Source of the DNA: Cheilinus undulatus
Lineage: Eukaryota; Chordata; Actinopteri; Labriformes; Labridae
DNA length: 64,000 nt
Direction: 5' to 3'
NCBI RefSeq assembly: GCF_018320785.1
Contig: NC_054878.1
Location: 45,503,429 to 45,567,428, forward strand
Part shown: one piece after another, positions 22,801-35,800 of the stretch
How the letters are laid out: each line of letters starts with the position of its first letter
Position numbering within the stretch: the first letter of the stretch is position 1
Translations under genes and position numbers: made by a program
The notes under the pieces: generated by a model
What the model saw: the letters and a program-made list of their open reading frames with translations, nothing else
Databases searched by the model: none
What the model was told of the DNA's origin: nothing

Positions 22801-23858
22801 TTTTATACCTCACCTTTATGATACTGAAGTCAGTAAATCCAGTGTAAATTAGGTAAAAGTGTGCTCAGTGATTGGATTCGCTTAAATTGCTAGCTAATAG
22901 CTGACAAGGCAAATAGGCAGTCTTTTCAAGGGTTTTAAGGAGGTCAGTCAGATTTCAGGGTAGCCCTGGCTATCACCAGCTCCACCCTGGTCAGAATGAG
23001 AATGTACCATGTCCTAGAGAATTTACAGTGTGGTCTCAGTTTAAGTCATGAAAAAGTGCATGATTAAATCTTCCTGTCAAAATGTTTGTTTACATAATTA
23101 GCACAGTAGCACCACTAAAATTAAAGTATATACACAAGTCTGAATAAATTCATACTGTCTTCACAAGCAGTATTTTTTCTGTTTTTTTTTTTTTTTAATT
23201 ATTAACAGAGTGTTAATGTTTCATGTTCCTACCTGGAGGAGCCCCCATGGTAACAAAAACTGTTCTCATCTGTCAGTAAGAAAACAGATAAATACACAGG
23301 GTTATGTATTACATGTTACATGTATTTTGACGTTAGGAATAAGAACTAGTTTGAGATTAAATAATAATAATTAATCAACATGCTAATCTAACTAATTAGA
23401 TTAGCATGTTGTAATTGATTAAATGTTTGCTGTAGGGTCTGAATGGCTGAATGTGCAGTGTTGGCAAAGCAATATAAAACTGTGTCTCCAGCATAAAGCT
23501 GGGTGAGTAATATCTCATATATGTTTATGTAGCATGTATTTATTACCCACTCCTGGTGCTAAATCTATCATGAAATCATCCTGTTTGGTTTCATTTGGAG
23601 CAGCACTATATCCCTTCTGTGTTTGCACATTGCCCTGCAGTCTCATGACCTTATATGGGCATGACAAAGGTGTTTCTTTATGCTAATTAGGAAAAAACAG
23701 GCTCAGACTTTCAATGTAAAAACTCATGATATTCATCAAGTCAGGAACAATTCAGCAGTTTGAAAACACATACATCTAACCAAGATTTCTCAGAGAAATT
23801 CCCTAAACAACAATTTTGAGATGATTTATATGAAATATTTAAATGCTGTTAATTCATA

Positions 23859-26800
23859 TCAGTCATCACTGATGGACTGATTTGCACGAAAGCCGATGCA
23901 GTCTTCTCCAAAGTTGATCAAGTTTCTCAGCACGCTCAGGATCAGACAGTCAATGTCATCATTGAGGTCGATTTCCCTAGCGTAGTTCTTCACTGGGAAG
24001 ATATAGTTCCATGGGATTCCTGTGTCTGCACTGAACTTGTCAATCTGTTAAAAAATAAGAACAATTTTACAATACATCAGGATTCAGGAAAATCTTTGTA
24101 CCTTGTTCTACTATCCCACATCAGATTAGGAATAGGTATCAAGAGATTAGCTTAATGTTAACACATGACAGAAATTGCCAGTGATAGGCAGAGAGACGAA
24201 GCCTTTCATCACAGTAACCTTAACTTGGCAGAAGTCTTTCAGATGCACTACTGCCACCATGTGGCATGGGTAGCAGACATCAGAGATGTCACTGAAAAAT
24301 TCAAATGCTTTTTTAGCTCATTTGGTCGAGCAAGCAATCATTTATGGAGGCTAGTGTCCTCAGTGCACTGGCCGCAGGTTCAAATCCTGGTCCAGATGCT
24401 GTTTGGTGCATGTCTCCTTCCACTCTCTCTCCAAACTTTCTATCTCTCTTCAGCTGTCCTGTCTCATAAAGGCAACAAACCCCGAAAGTAATCTTTTGAA
24501 AAAATGCTCAAAACGTTTTTTACGATGAGATTAAAGTCACATGAAATCTTTAATTTATATTAAATGAATTGCTCAAAAACATTAAGTCAAAATCCATGTC
24601 ACACTCCATTTTTCCCTCACCATGGACAAGACTACAAGGCACTTGAACGTATTCCATCTTTTCCTGCGGAGAAAGAACGAGCGGACCTTTATTCCAACCA
24701 TTTTGCATCTGGCTGTAAACCACCCTAGTGCCTGCTGGAGGTCCAGGGCTTTAGAGGCCAAAAGAATCACATCATCATCAAGCATAGGTTATGCTTTGAT
24801 GTCCCCAAGCCTAAAACCCTCCTTCCCCCAGCTGGCCTTTAGATCCTGTCCATGACAGTGCCAAATAGAATCAGAGACAAGGGACAGCCTTGGCAGAACA
24901 AATGCATATGACTTTGTACAGAGGTTTAGAGCACTGCTCTCACTTTGGTCGTTTTGAGTTTTGGATAGTCTCAGGCTATTGTTACGTTGGCTGGCATTCT
25001 TAATGCTCCACGTAACAACAAACTCAGCTGATAAAGCCAACAAAATGGTAAAGATTCATTTTTTTGTGGCCCCTCAACTTCCAGACCCCTGTCCCTTGGG
25101 ATCCTGATCATGAAAATCTCAAACAGAAATGTTAACCAGGGACAACCCTTGTTAACGCCAGAACCCACTGGAAATGGATGCTGGGGATAAATATAAACCC
25201 CTTTGATTGGGTATTTATGGACTTTTAACAAAGAACCCCTCTATGATTCCTTGGGTGAAAATATTTTTTATTCCTTTTCAAACATACCTTCTTTTCCAGG
25301 GCTTTGTCTTTGTAGACACACTTTATATCTTTTTTGATTTCAGGACAGGCCTCATCAATCTTGGTTAGAACAACAACTTGAGGAATCTCTGAAAAAGAAA
25401 AGACAGAAAACTACTGAGTCACACTTCAAAATTACAAAAACAGAACAGCAGTTTAATTAAAATGTTGTCCTAAGCTCTCCATTTGTCAAAATCAAGATGG
25501 CAATAGATCAAAAATCATGTAAATTAATCACTGTAACATCACATGCCACTGATTGATCCTCATTAAAACCTCAAAATGTACTGCAAAATTACAAATTAAT
25601 AAAATGCCACATTAATAGGCCCTTATGTAAAGTATGAAGGACTTTAAAAGAGCAGAAATACCTTATTACCCCACATTTGGTAAATTAGATTCAAGATAAA
25701 AATCTTTCATGGGCAAAAGAAGCCAAAACACTGGATTATCATGAAAGGTTGCAGAAAAAGAGTACACATTGGTGCTTTAGAGTGATCAGAGTACATTAAA
25801 GGAAATAAAAATGTTCGGCATCAAACAGCTTTATTTCAGCTTTGCGGCATCTTTTATAATAACTACATCGTAACCACATAAATCATGATCAGTACAGATC
25901 CTCAGCTGATGGAATACGTGTACAGAGATGTTTGGAGCTGCAATGGTATGTCAATAAAGACACAAAATGAAGCAGGGCTATTACTGTAGATATCAAAAGC
26001 ATTCAGTTTGTGATGAATATGTTACAATGTCATTTAGCAGACTCTTTTATCCAAAGCGACGTACAGGTAGGCAGGTGTTAAGGACTTTGCTGAAGGGCAG
26101 AGCCATAGATCTCCTGGACCAAAGTCAGTGGTGTAACCCACTGAGCTATCCAGCCCTGAAGTCAACTCTAGTCTTCTTCCTCTTACCTTTGAAGGACAAT
26201 TAAGACCTTAAATTTCAGCAAATCAATTTTATGGAAAAAATATATTTAAAGTGACGAGGCATCTGATGACAGAAGTTTTTTATAGCTGTATGAATAGTCC
26301 GGCAAGATCTGATTAACACAGCTAGCAGGGAACGACTAAAAAAGCTGTCAATTCAATCAATATTTATCACAGATTAAATAAAGTAACCTTTGTGAATTTA
26401 CCTGATTTCTGTTTGAATAAATACTCAACTTACCTCTGTGAACACGTCATGAAGTGAACACATCTGATGCTTTAACAACACAGCATAAAAGTTTAGAGCT
26501 GTACCGTGTGGATTTGTCACAATGAAATAAACTAAAAGTTTGAATGGTACTAAAATCAAATGATATCCAGTAAGAAATCCAGGTTACCTTGATCCCATTA
26601 TCAAATAGGCTACAGTTTTACAAACAGATTTAACAACCCCAGAGTGATCTTTTCTCAGGTTACCTAATGAAGTAGATGAATAATAACTAGCTACAAAACA
26701 GAGAATCAGCTGATGTAAAGTTTTTCACTCACAAAAATTCTCCATAAATTCACTTTCACATCCATCACTGATGAACCAGGCTGATGTGAGCCTTCAGACT

Positions 26801-29800
26801 CTGCTTCATGTACTTAAAACCAGGTCCACATAAACACCAGGAAACCTGATTTGTGACAACATATCAGTATCCAGGAAACAGTATAGATCACCGTATGGGT
26901 CTTTTCCATTACATAATGCGGCTCGGCTTGACTCTGCACGGCAGCCCAGTGCAGCAGCTTTTCCACTACAACTGAGCTACCCATTTGAGGGCGTGTTTAG
27001 AGCTGATGTACTGTTTTGAACCCTCCTTGATCTCTCTCTACACTGTCTGGTCTGAATGAGTTTACATCATTTCAAAGCAAAAATCAAACTGTTGACAGAC
27101 AGCGCTGCAAGCTTTCACACTCTCTCTCTCCCTCCCTTTCTCTATCTGTGATCAGTAAACAATCAATAATTCACACTTAACACCAAAAGGAGAGGGTTTT
27201 CCTGCATCTAAGGCCCCGTCCACACGGAGACGAATTCAGGATTGTCTGCAAAAGTTTGTTGTCGTATCAGCGTTTCATCCACACGGAAACAGCGTTTTGG
27301 GAGACTGTAAACGATACTTTTTTAAACCGGATCCCAGAGTAAACAACTACCGTTTCGTCTCTTTGTGGACGGCCAGCCGCATCTTTCTTGAAATGATTAT
27401 GTTACACATAATGTAGCCCTCTCGTCAATGGTGGAATACAGGGTTGTGTTCATGCTGCAGAAGCTACAGAGCTTGTTATGGCTTTTACAGCAAAATCTGA
27501 TGCTCCTTTACCACCACCGCGAAACACACACACCATATGTTCTTAAATCCAACGCGGAGAACAACCAGAATGGCAACTAGAAGAAAGTTTGTGGCAGTTT
27601 TCTGAGTTTTTTTTTTATTTTTTTTTTTATCTCTTTTGGTGCATTTCAGGGCAGCTTTACAGCACCACTTACAGGCTTGGTATATGCACTACAGCATTTT
27701 CAGAAGTTTTCAGTGGTTCTGTGCTTCGATAGATGCAGATATTTCCTGAAACAAATCCCATCTTTACGGGAAACTTTTTCAAAACAAAACGGCAATACAG
27801 GTGCATCTCAAAAAATTTGAATATCATTATAAAGTTAAGTATTTTTAGTCACTCTTTTCTGAAAGTGAAACCCATGTATTATATAGACTTGTTACAAAAT
27901 AGAGTGAAATCTTTCAAGCCTTTATTTCTTGAAATTTTGACGATTATAGCTTACAGATAAGAAAACAAAAAATTCAGTGTCTCAGGAAATTTGACTATTA
28001 CATAAGATCAATAAAAAAAGGATATTTTAAACAGAAATGTCAGGCCTCTGAAAAGTATGCACTATGCAGGGTTTATACAGGAATCCTAGAGTTGAATTTA
28101 CTACCTTTTACTACCTTTTTACTAACTCTGCAATATTTTTTGCTACCAACATGCAACACTTTGCTCGTAGCTCAGGTGGTGTGGTGAGGTAAAATAACTC
28201 GAAGCACGAATGAGTTTTTTTGAAGGTGCAACATTAGGTTTCACGGTACTGGCCCGTATGGGGCTACGTGATGTTTGCTGGTGTTTTGTGAAGCCGCTTT
28301 GACATGCTGTTATTGTTTAAGAGGGGGCGGGATGAGTGTTTTTGAGTGAGGGACAAGTTGTGCCCTGCTTTAGTATTCCCCTGGGAACATATTCCTCAGA
28401 TAGAGGTTCCTCTTTCTAAACAAAAAACAAAACAAGAAAACAAAAACAGAATTTTAGTCAAATTCATTCAATTTCCGCAATTTCTGTGTTAAATTGTAAA
28501 TTCAGTTTTTATTGACCAATTCCGCGATTCTGTCCGCGATTCCGTTAACGCTGAAATCATAGGGCCCTACATTTATGTTTTGTTTTTTTTGCACACTTTA
28601 CAAAAAGCTTCCCGGTCATTACCCCTGACCGGCTTAAGCCAGTCTTAAACCAGGTTATTGGGCCAAAGTTGTGAAAACTTACATTTTCCCATTGTGATAC
28701 TATTCTGACACCACGCATGTGCACAACAGATCGTGCAGTAGAACCAGTCGAGGCTATCCACACTGACCCAGGTCCCGCCGTCCTGCTTACACGTATATTT
28801 TATTTTAGATTTTTTTCAGTTAAACAAACTTAAAACAAAAATTCAGCATCAATGCAAAAGTCATAATATATTGAAGGGGTGGTAAAAAATTTACTACCAA
28901 GTCAAATTGCATTTGTTACCTTTTACTACCTTTCAATGGCCTTAATTTGAGCTAATTTCATCTACTACCCTGCGGCTACCCTGGTCTGTTCATTTCTATG
29001 CCTTCAGTACTTGGTTGGGCCTCCTTTTTGCATGAATTACTGCATCAATGTGGCATGGCATGGAGGCAATCAGCCTGTGGCACTGCTCAGGTGTAATGGA
29101 AGGTGTCTTTCATCTTCCTCTTGACAATCCCCCATAGATTCTCTATGGGGTTCAGGTCAGGCCAGTTTGCTGGCCAATCAAGCACAGTAACACCATGGTC
29201 ACTGAACCAGCTTTTGGTACCTTTGTCAGTGTGGGCAGATGCCAAGTCCTGCTGGAAAATGAATTCAGCATCTCCATAAAGCTTGTCAGCAGAAGGAAGC
29301 ATGAGGTGCTCTAAAATGTCCTGGTAGATGGCTGCGTTGACTGTGGACTTCAGAAAACACAGTGGACCAACACCAGCAGATGCCATGGCAGCCCAAATCA
29401 TCACTGACTGTAGAAACTTCACACTGGACTTCACGCAACGTGGATTTTGTGCCTCTCCACTCTTCATCCAGACTCTGGGACCTTGATTTCCAAATGACAG
29501 CAAAATTTACTTTTATCTGAAAAGAGGACTTTGGACAACTGAGCAACAGTCCAGTCCTTTTTCTCCACAGCCCAGGTAAGACGCTTCTGATGTCTCTGGT
29601 TCAGGAGTGGCTTGACACGAGGAATGCCACATTTGTAGTCCATGTCTATTGGTGTGTGCCTCAGTCCAGCCTCAGTCCACTCCTGTGAGGCTGCGGTTCT
29701 TCCTTATGCTGGTGCACCTTTCCCTACCACACTTTTTCCTTCCGCTCAACTTTCTATGAATCTGCTTGGATACAGCACTCTGTGAACAAGCAGCTTCTTT

Positions 29801-32800
29801 AGCAATGACCTTTAGTGGCTTACCCTCCTTGTGGAGGGTGTCAATGTCTTCTGGACATCTGTCAAGTCTACAGTCCTCCCCATGATTGTGTAGCCTACTG
29901 ACCCAGACTGAGAGGCCATTTAAAGGCTCAGGAAACCTTTGCAGGTGTTTTGAGTTGAATAGCTGATTGGGATGTGACACCATGACTTTCCAGTATTGAA
30001 CTTTTTCACAATATTCTAATTTTCAGAGACACTGAATTTTGGGTTTTCTTATCTGTAAGCCATAATCATCAAAATTTCACTTAATAAAGACTTGAAATAT
30101 TTAATTATATGTGTATTAAGTCTATATAATATATGGGTTTCACTTTCTGAAGAGTGACAAAAAATATTGAACTTTTTCATGATTTTCTAATTTTTTGAGA
30201 TGCACTAGTATATCGTTTTCGTCTCTGTGTGGATGGGGCCTAAATTGAAGAACAGTCTCCTTATTATTGATTTGTGGGTTTCTAAAGGGCAGAAAATGAA
30301 CACAATCATATTTTTGGATTGGGCATTGAGTACTCGATGCTTTACCAGCACCAGTTCATAAATTAAAGACTGACTCTGTCATGGGCTAAATGTTTAGAAC
30401 ATCTCAAGCATTTTATCTTTTAAAAGTCTAGAATTGATTTGTCTATCAGTCTATCAATTTAAGCAGGTACTACTCAGTTTCTCTCCAGTTTTCTCCCACT
30501 CCTCATAGAGCAGTCAGATGTGTTTTGCAGCCCTCCTAAGCAGATGTGTTGTGCACTGTAAGTGACGTCAGTGCAAACCCTTGTTGTATGTGTAGCTCCA
30601 CCTTTGGGTAAGATTGGATATGGAAGGGTGCAAAAAAAAAAAGGGCATTTTTTTGGGATCCTCCCCAACTTTATATATATTCAAACAGAAAAAAATACGT
30701 GCCGTGCCATTCCAAACTGAACTAGATCGTTCAGTAGAAACACCCTAAATGGTGACTAGCATCCAGCTGCTGCCCCACTAAGCTAGCTTAACTCGGGTAT
30801 GCATTATGATCAAAATGTGACAGCTCCAAGGAAAACACTGAAAATTAATGACATTTCTATTCTTACCCAGCTCACTCGCTGCTGCTCTGATGTTCCTGAT
30901 CTTCTGCAGAATATCTGGTTCCATTAGAGATACCTTGTCAGCATCAAACACACAAACCAGAACGTGCACTTTGTCATTGTTGGTTGGATTTTGGATGTAG
31001 AACGGATCATCATCTGCCATCTCAGTATCAGTCTTGAACTGGAAAACACATTTTAAATCGGATGGATAACATAAATGTTCATCAGTACAACAAGAAGCTT
31101 TGAGAGATAAAAACAGAGAAGGTTCCAGATACTCCACCCTGTAACCATCCTTCACGTGCCCCTTCAAAACCTTTTTGACATCATCCACAAGGACTCCATC
31201 AGTTTTGCCCAGGCCCATGATGTCATTGAAGACAAATGGGTAAAAGGACCCGTCTTGTTTTTGGATCCTATAGGTTCTGTACTGTAAAGGACAAACAGAA
31301 ACAGTACAGTTGATGTTAATGAGTGGTGTAAAGGTAAACTGATCTGAACTGATACCTGATCTTATTGTCAAAGATCTGAGTGCATCAGTCCATGGACCTC
31401 TGGATCAGTAAAATTTAGGGCTGTTGACATCAACGCGTTAACGCATTTGATTAATCTTGAAACCTTAATGTGTAAAAAAAAAATAATAATGCAATTTAAT
31501 CATATGACTAAGTTTGACCACAACTTGGCCCTGTAGTCCTCCGGCATGGATGTTTACGTGCCTGGGGGTGAAGAGGTCAGACACAGCCAGCAGTGATGAG
31601 AGAGGAGACAGACGCAGGTCTGCTTAATGGTGATTTTCTTTTTAAAAAGCTGGAGACTGTTAGTTGTTGGTACATACTGCAGTGATGAGCTGTCTTTACA
31701 CCAAAGCATGAGTCTTAAGTTCCACCTTCAGGAAAGCGCATGTAGGGCTTTAAAAGTCAAGATAAATATTTTAAAATCAACTCTAAAACGCACAGGGAGC
31801 CAGTGAGGTGAGGATAAAATAGGGGTGATGTGATCATGCTTTCTTGATCTGGTTATAAGTCTAGCAGCTGCATTTTGAATGCACTGAAGCTGTGAGAGCA
31901 AGTTCTGATTAAGACAATTAAAAAGGGCATTATGATAATCCAACCGAGGTGTGATAAAAGCATGAATAACCTTTTCTAGGTCATTAAAACTGATAAAACA
32001 GTGAATTTTGGAAATGGTTCTGAGTTGATAAAAACATGATTGTGAAAGCATTTTCACATGAGGCTCCAGGCTAAGGTTACCATTTAAAATAACACCAAGG
32101 CTCTTTACTGTAGGTACCAGGTTATCTGCAAGTTCTCCAAGAGCAGGACAGATTTCATTAAACACATGCTCTGGGCCTAAAATAAAAATCTCTGTTTTTG
32201 ATGTGTTTAACTGGAGAAAGTTTTCAGCCATCTAATCTTTAACTGCAACAAGACAATTTTTAAGAGAAACAATGTTTGATGGATTAGATGGTTTACAGGA
32301 CAGATACATTTGGGTATCATCTGCATAACAATAATTGGAGATACCATGGCTCTTAATTATGTTGCCCAGGGGGAGTAAATAAAGAGAAAACAAGACTGGC
32401 CCAAGGATGGAACCCTGGGGTACACCATAGGGAGAAACTGTAGAATTAAAACCATTTACAGACACAACACACTTTCTATTGGACAAATATGATTAAAACC
32501 ACTGTAAGGCAGTGCCAGAGACACCAAATCAAGACCTAAGCAGCTCAATAAGCATGGTATGGTCCACTGTATGAAATGCCGTGATCAGATCAAGAAGGAC
32601 AAGTACAGAGCATTCACCTGTATCAGCCTTCATCAAAATGTCATTAACTACTCTAACCAGAGCAGTTTCCGTGCTGTGGTGTTGTCTGAAGCCAGACTGA
32701 AATTTATCCATAATATTGTTAACAGATATGATTTGTGACAGCTGGGTAGAGACCACTTTCTCAAGGATTTTTGCTAAAAAAAGGAAGCTTGGAAATGGGT

Positions 32801-35800
32801 CTATATTTGTTGTGGACAGAAGGATCAGAACCAGGTTTTTTAAGAAGAGGTTGGATGCAAGCAGACTTAAAATAATCAGGGACGCACCCAGATGAAAGTG
32901 AGCCATTAATAATTGAAAGAATAAAAGGTGCTACATTATTTAACATTTTTAATAAAAATTTAGTTGGTAAGATATCAAGTGAACAGGAAGATGTTGTCAT
33001 TTGAGAAGTGGTGTCAAATAGTTCTTGGAGAGTCATTTCTCTAAAGCTATTAAGAATGTTCTTCTGAAGGCATGGTGGGCTGGCAAAGGTGGTGGGAGGT
33101 TGAATGGTTGCTCTAATATCCTCAGTCTTATTTGTGAAAGTTTAAAAACTTTTCAAGTCCACATTGGAGTTGATAGGGACTTTAGGAGGGGCTGGGTTAA
33201 CTAAATGATCGATAGTTTTAAACAAAAACCTAGCATTGTGTTGATTCGATGAAATGAGCATTGAAAAATATTTTGCTTTTGCATCTTTAATCTCATTGTT
33301 GAAAGATAGCAACAAAAATTTCATGTGATCATAATGTATCTTGAGTTTAGGTTTCTTCCACAGTCTTTCAGCTTTTCTACATTCCCTTTTTCTGTTACGT
33401 ATACAGGCTTTTTCCTGGCTTAAAATGAGGTGGTGGTGGTACCTGATCGTGGGCTCACAGGTGCACATGTACTGTGCCTTCAACTGGCTCAAACAAGTGT
33501 TTTACCAGCGGTCTATTTTAGGAGTTGTAATTACATGAATTAAACAAAAAAAGACAAGTATTATTTTAAAGCATATTCATTTATTTTTATGTGCTTTGTT
33601 TAACATTTTAGTTTGGTTACATGGCAGCTTAACCACCATTTACTTGCACAAGGTACAGCCAGTGGCAGAACATTTTGCCCGTCTTGGTTACATTTTGTAG
33701 AACCTCCTGAGACAGTCTTTTTATTCAAAGACTTCTGGTTTGGACCATCAATGGCCACATTACAGCATACATCCAGGTGCCTCTCCTTAAGTCTGTCTGT
33801 AAAAAAAAGTTCATGCATTATAAACTTTGCAATATTCTGGTGTAGACATGAATTGTGATAGTGTTCTCAATCATATCTTACAATCTTGAGTGCAGAAAAC
33901 AGCCTCTCAACATCTGCTGTCTGTACTGGTGCTGTTAGGGCTGTTGCAGCTGCAATGCTGAGAGCAGGATATAGTAGAGAGGCACACCCAGGTGCCCAGG
34001 TGTCTTACTTTGACATTCAATTGAGAGATAAATATAAAACTGAGTTTTACTGGTACATGTTTGTCCTTCTGTACTTGTAACTTCTTTAGCATTATTAATC
34101 CCAATAACAGTACAAACTAAATATCAAGTTTTCCCAAGAAGCACAAATTAAAACAAATTTAAAGTCTCAAGGAGATTTGGACAGACAGAGCTCTGTGGGT
34201 CTGCTAGTACAGGAGAACAAGGGGTTAAAATAATATTAAAAACAGTCAAATTAAAACAGACTTCTGTACATTTTTTTCCTTTCATAATTCCTCTTAATGT
34301 GAGTTTTCAGTCCACATGTTGCAAAAACATGGTTATTTCCTTTCTCTGTGTATCTGATTGTTCTTGATTTTCATTCTTGAATTAATTCACTGGAGAACAG
34401 CTGATCTCAGCTCAGTGAAGTCCGTTTAATATCATATCAGTGGGCTCAGATGTATTGATTATGTCCCCAAATCAACCACTCCTCACAACACGTTATGTTT
34501 CTAAACCCTGTGAATTAAGGGGCTGTTGTGATAACTTTAGACTTCTCCGAGTTTTAACTCAGAAAAGTGTTTGTTTGGGTCTGTTGTGCTGCGTTTGGTG
34601 TTAGCATCTTAGCTAAACTTTAGCTCCGCCGTCTCAACAGGTGAAACTTAGGAGCTGCCGTAATTCTTAAACGCTTTTTCTCCAAAGCGTACAGACGGGC
34701 AGACATTTGAAAAGTTATTCATCCTTTATATAAAGTCCACATTACTTTTTCCTGAGGAGCAGAACTGGAACTGAAGGAGGTTTTGGCAACAACCAGTGAA
34801 ACACATCCGTCTACCTAGTGAGTACCTACGGCGAACGGAACTCTCGTTTTAAGGTAAAAAGGTCATCGTGGGTTGTGTGAGATTACAGTCGCTGAGCCAG
34901 AGCATGGCAGAACGGGCTGTGAAAACAAGCTGCAGAGCCTAAATGAACCGATCCCTAACGTTAAAACCGGTCCAAAGACCGGTTTGTGTCGCATTATTAC
35001 CGATCCAGGGCTCCATGAACCGATGCACTAGGACCACTGACGTCAAGATCAGTAAACCGATCCATATCACCACCAAGATGCTTTGACAGGTCGGCTGGTG
35101 CTAATTTTGACACAGCGCCACTGCCACTACTGGTGGTTGCGTGCAACTGCAGTTACATGTGACTGAAATGACAGATCCCGACAGGAAAACGCTTGGTGGA
35201 ATAAACGATTGAAAAAACTGAAAAAACTGAGCCTTGAGCCGGTGGCGGTAAGGAAATTGCCGGTGGCGGGCGCCACCAAATTCTCTATGCAGGAAAAACC
35301 CTGCGTATACAATCATCAATCCAGGGTGATAGAATTGAACATTTAGTTTTTGATATTTGTTTAACTGGAGCAACAACATTCAAGACTGTGGTACATAAAT
35401 CATTTACTCTTCATTTGACCATTAATGTCTGAAAGCAAATCCAATGAACAGCATGATTTCCCAAATAATGAAGAAAATCTTGAAGCACTAGTGTCATTAA
35501 AGATGCAAGAGCAAATTTTCATCTGTTGAGTATTGTTATTCTCATAAAATTCAAGTTAAAAATTAAACAGAGATGATCTGAAATAAAAATGTCTTTTAAA
35601 ACCAATGAATATAAACCTAACCCCAAGGTAAAAACTAAATCTACAGTATGGCCACATTTATGTGTAGGGTTAGACACATGCTGTGTGAATTAAAAGACTC
35701 CATGATATTTAAAAACTCTGATGCAAACCTGTCAGATTTGACATCAACATGAATGTTAAAATCTCCTACAATCAAGACTTTGTCATGACTAAGTACGACA

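Larger units (their letters stand above)
27212..30240. mobile_element. Harbinger-like MITE hosting a Tc1 element
   Basis: The ends GGCCCCGTCCACACGGAGACG (first 20 shared in part) and CGTCTCTGTGTGGATGGGGCC are inverted, with TAA on each side (27209-27211 and 30241-30243). The Tc1 element at 27798-30208 lies inside it. Confidence 0.75.
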
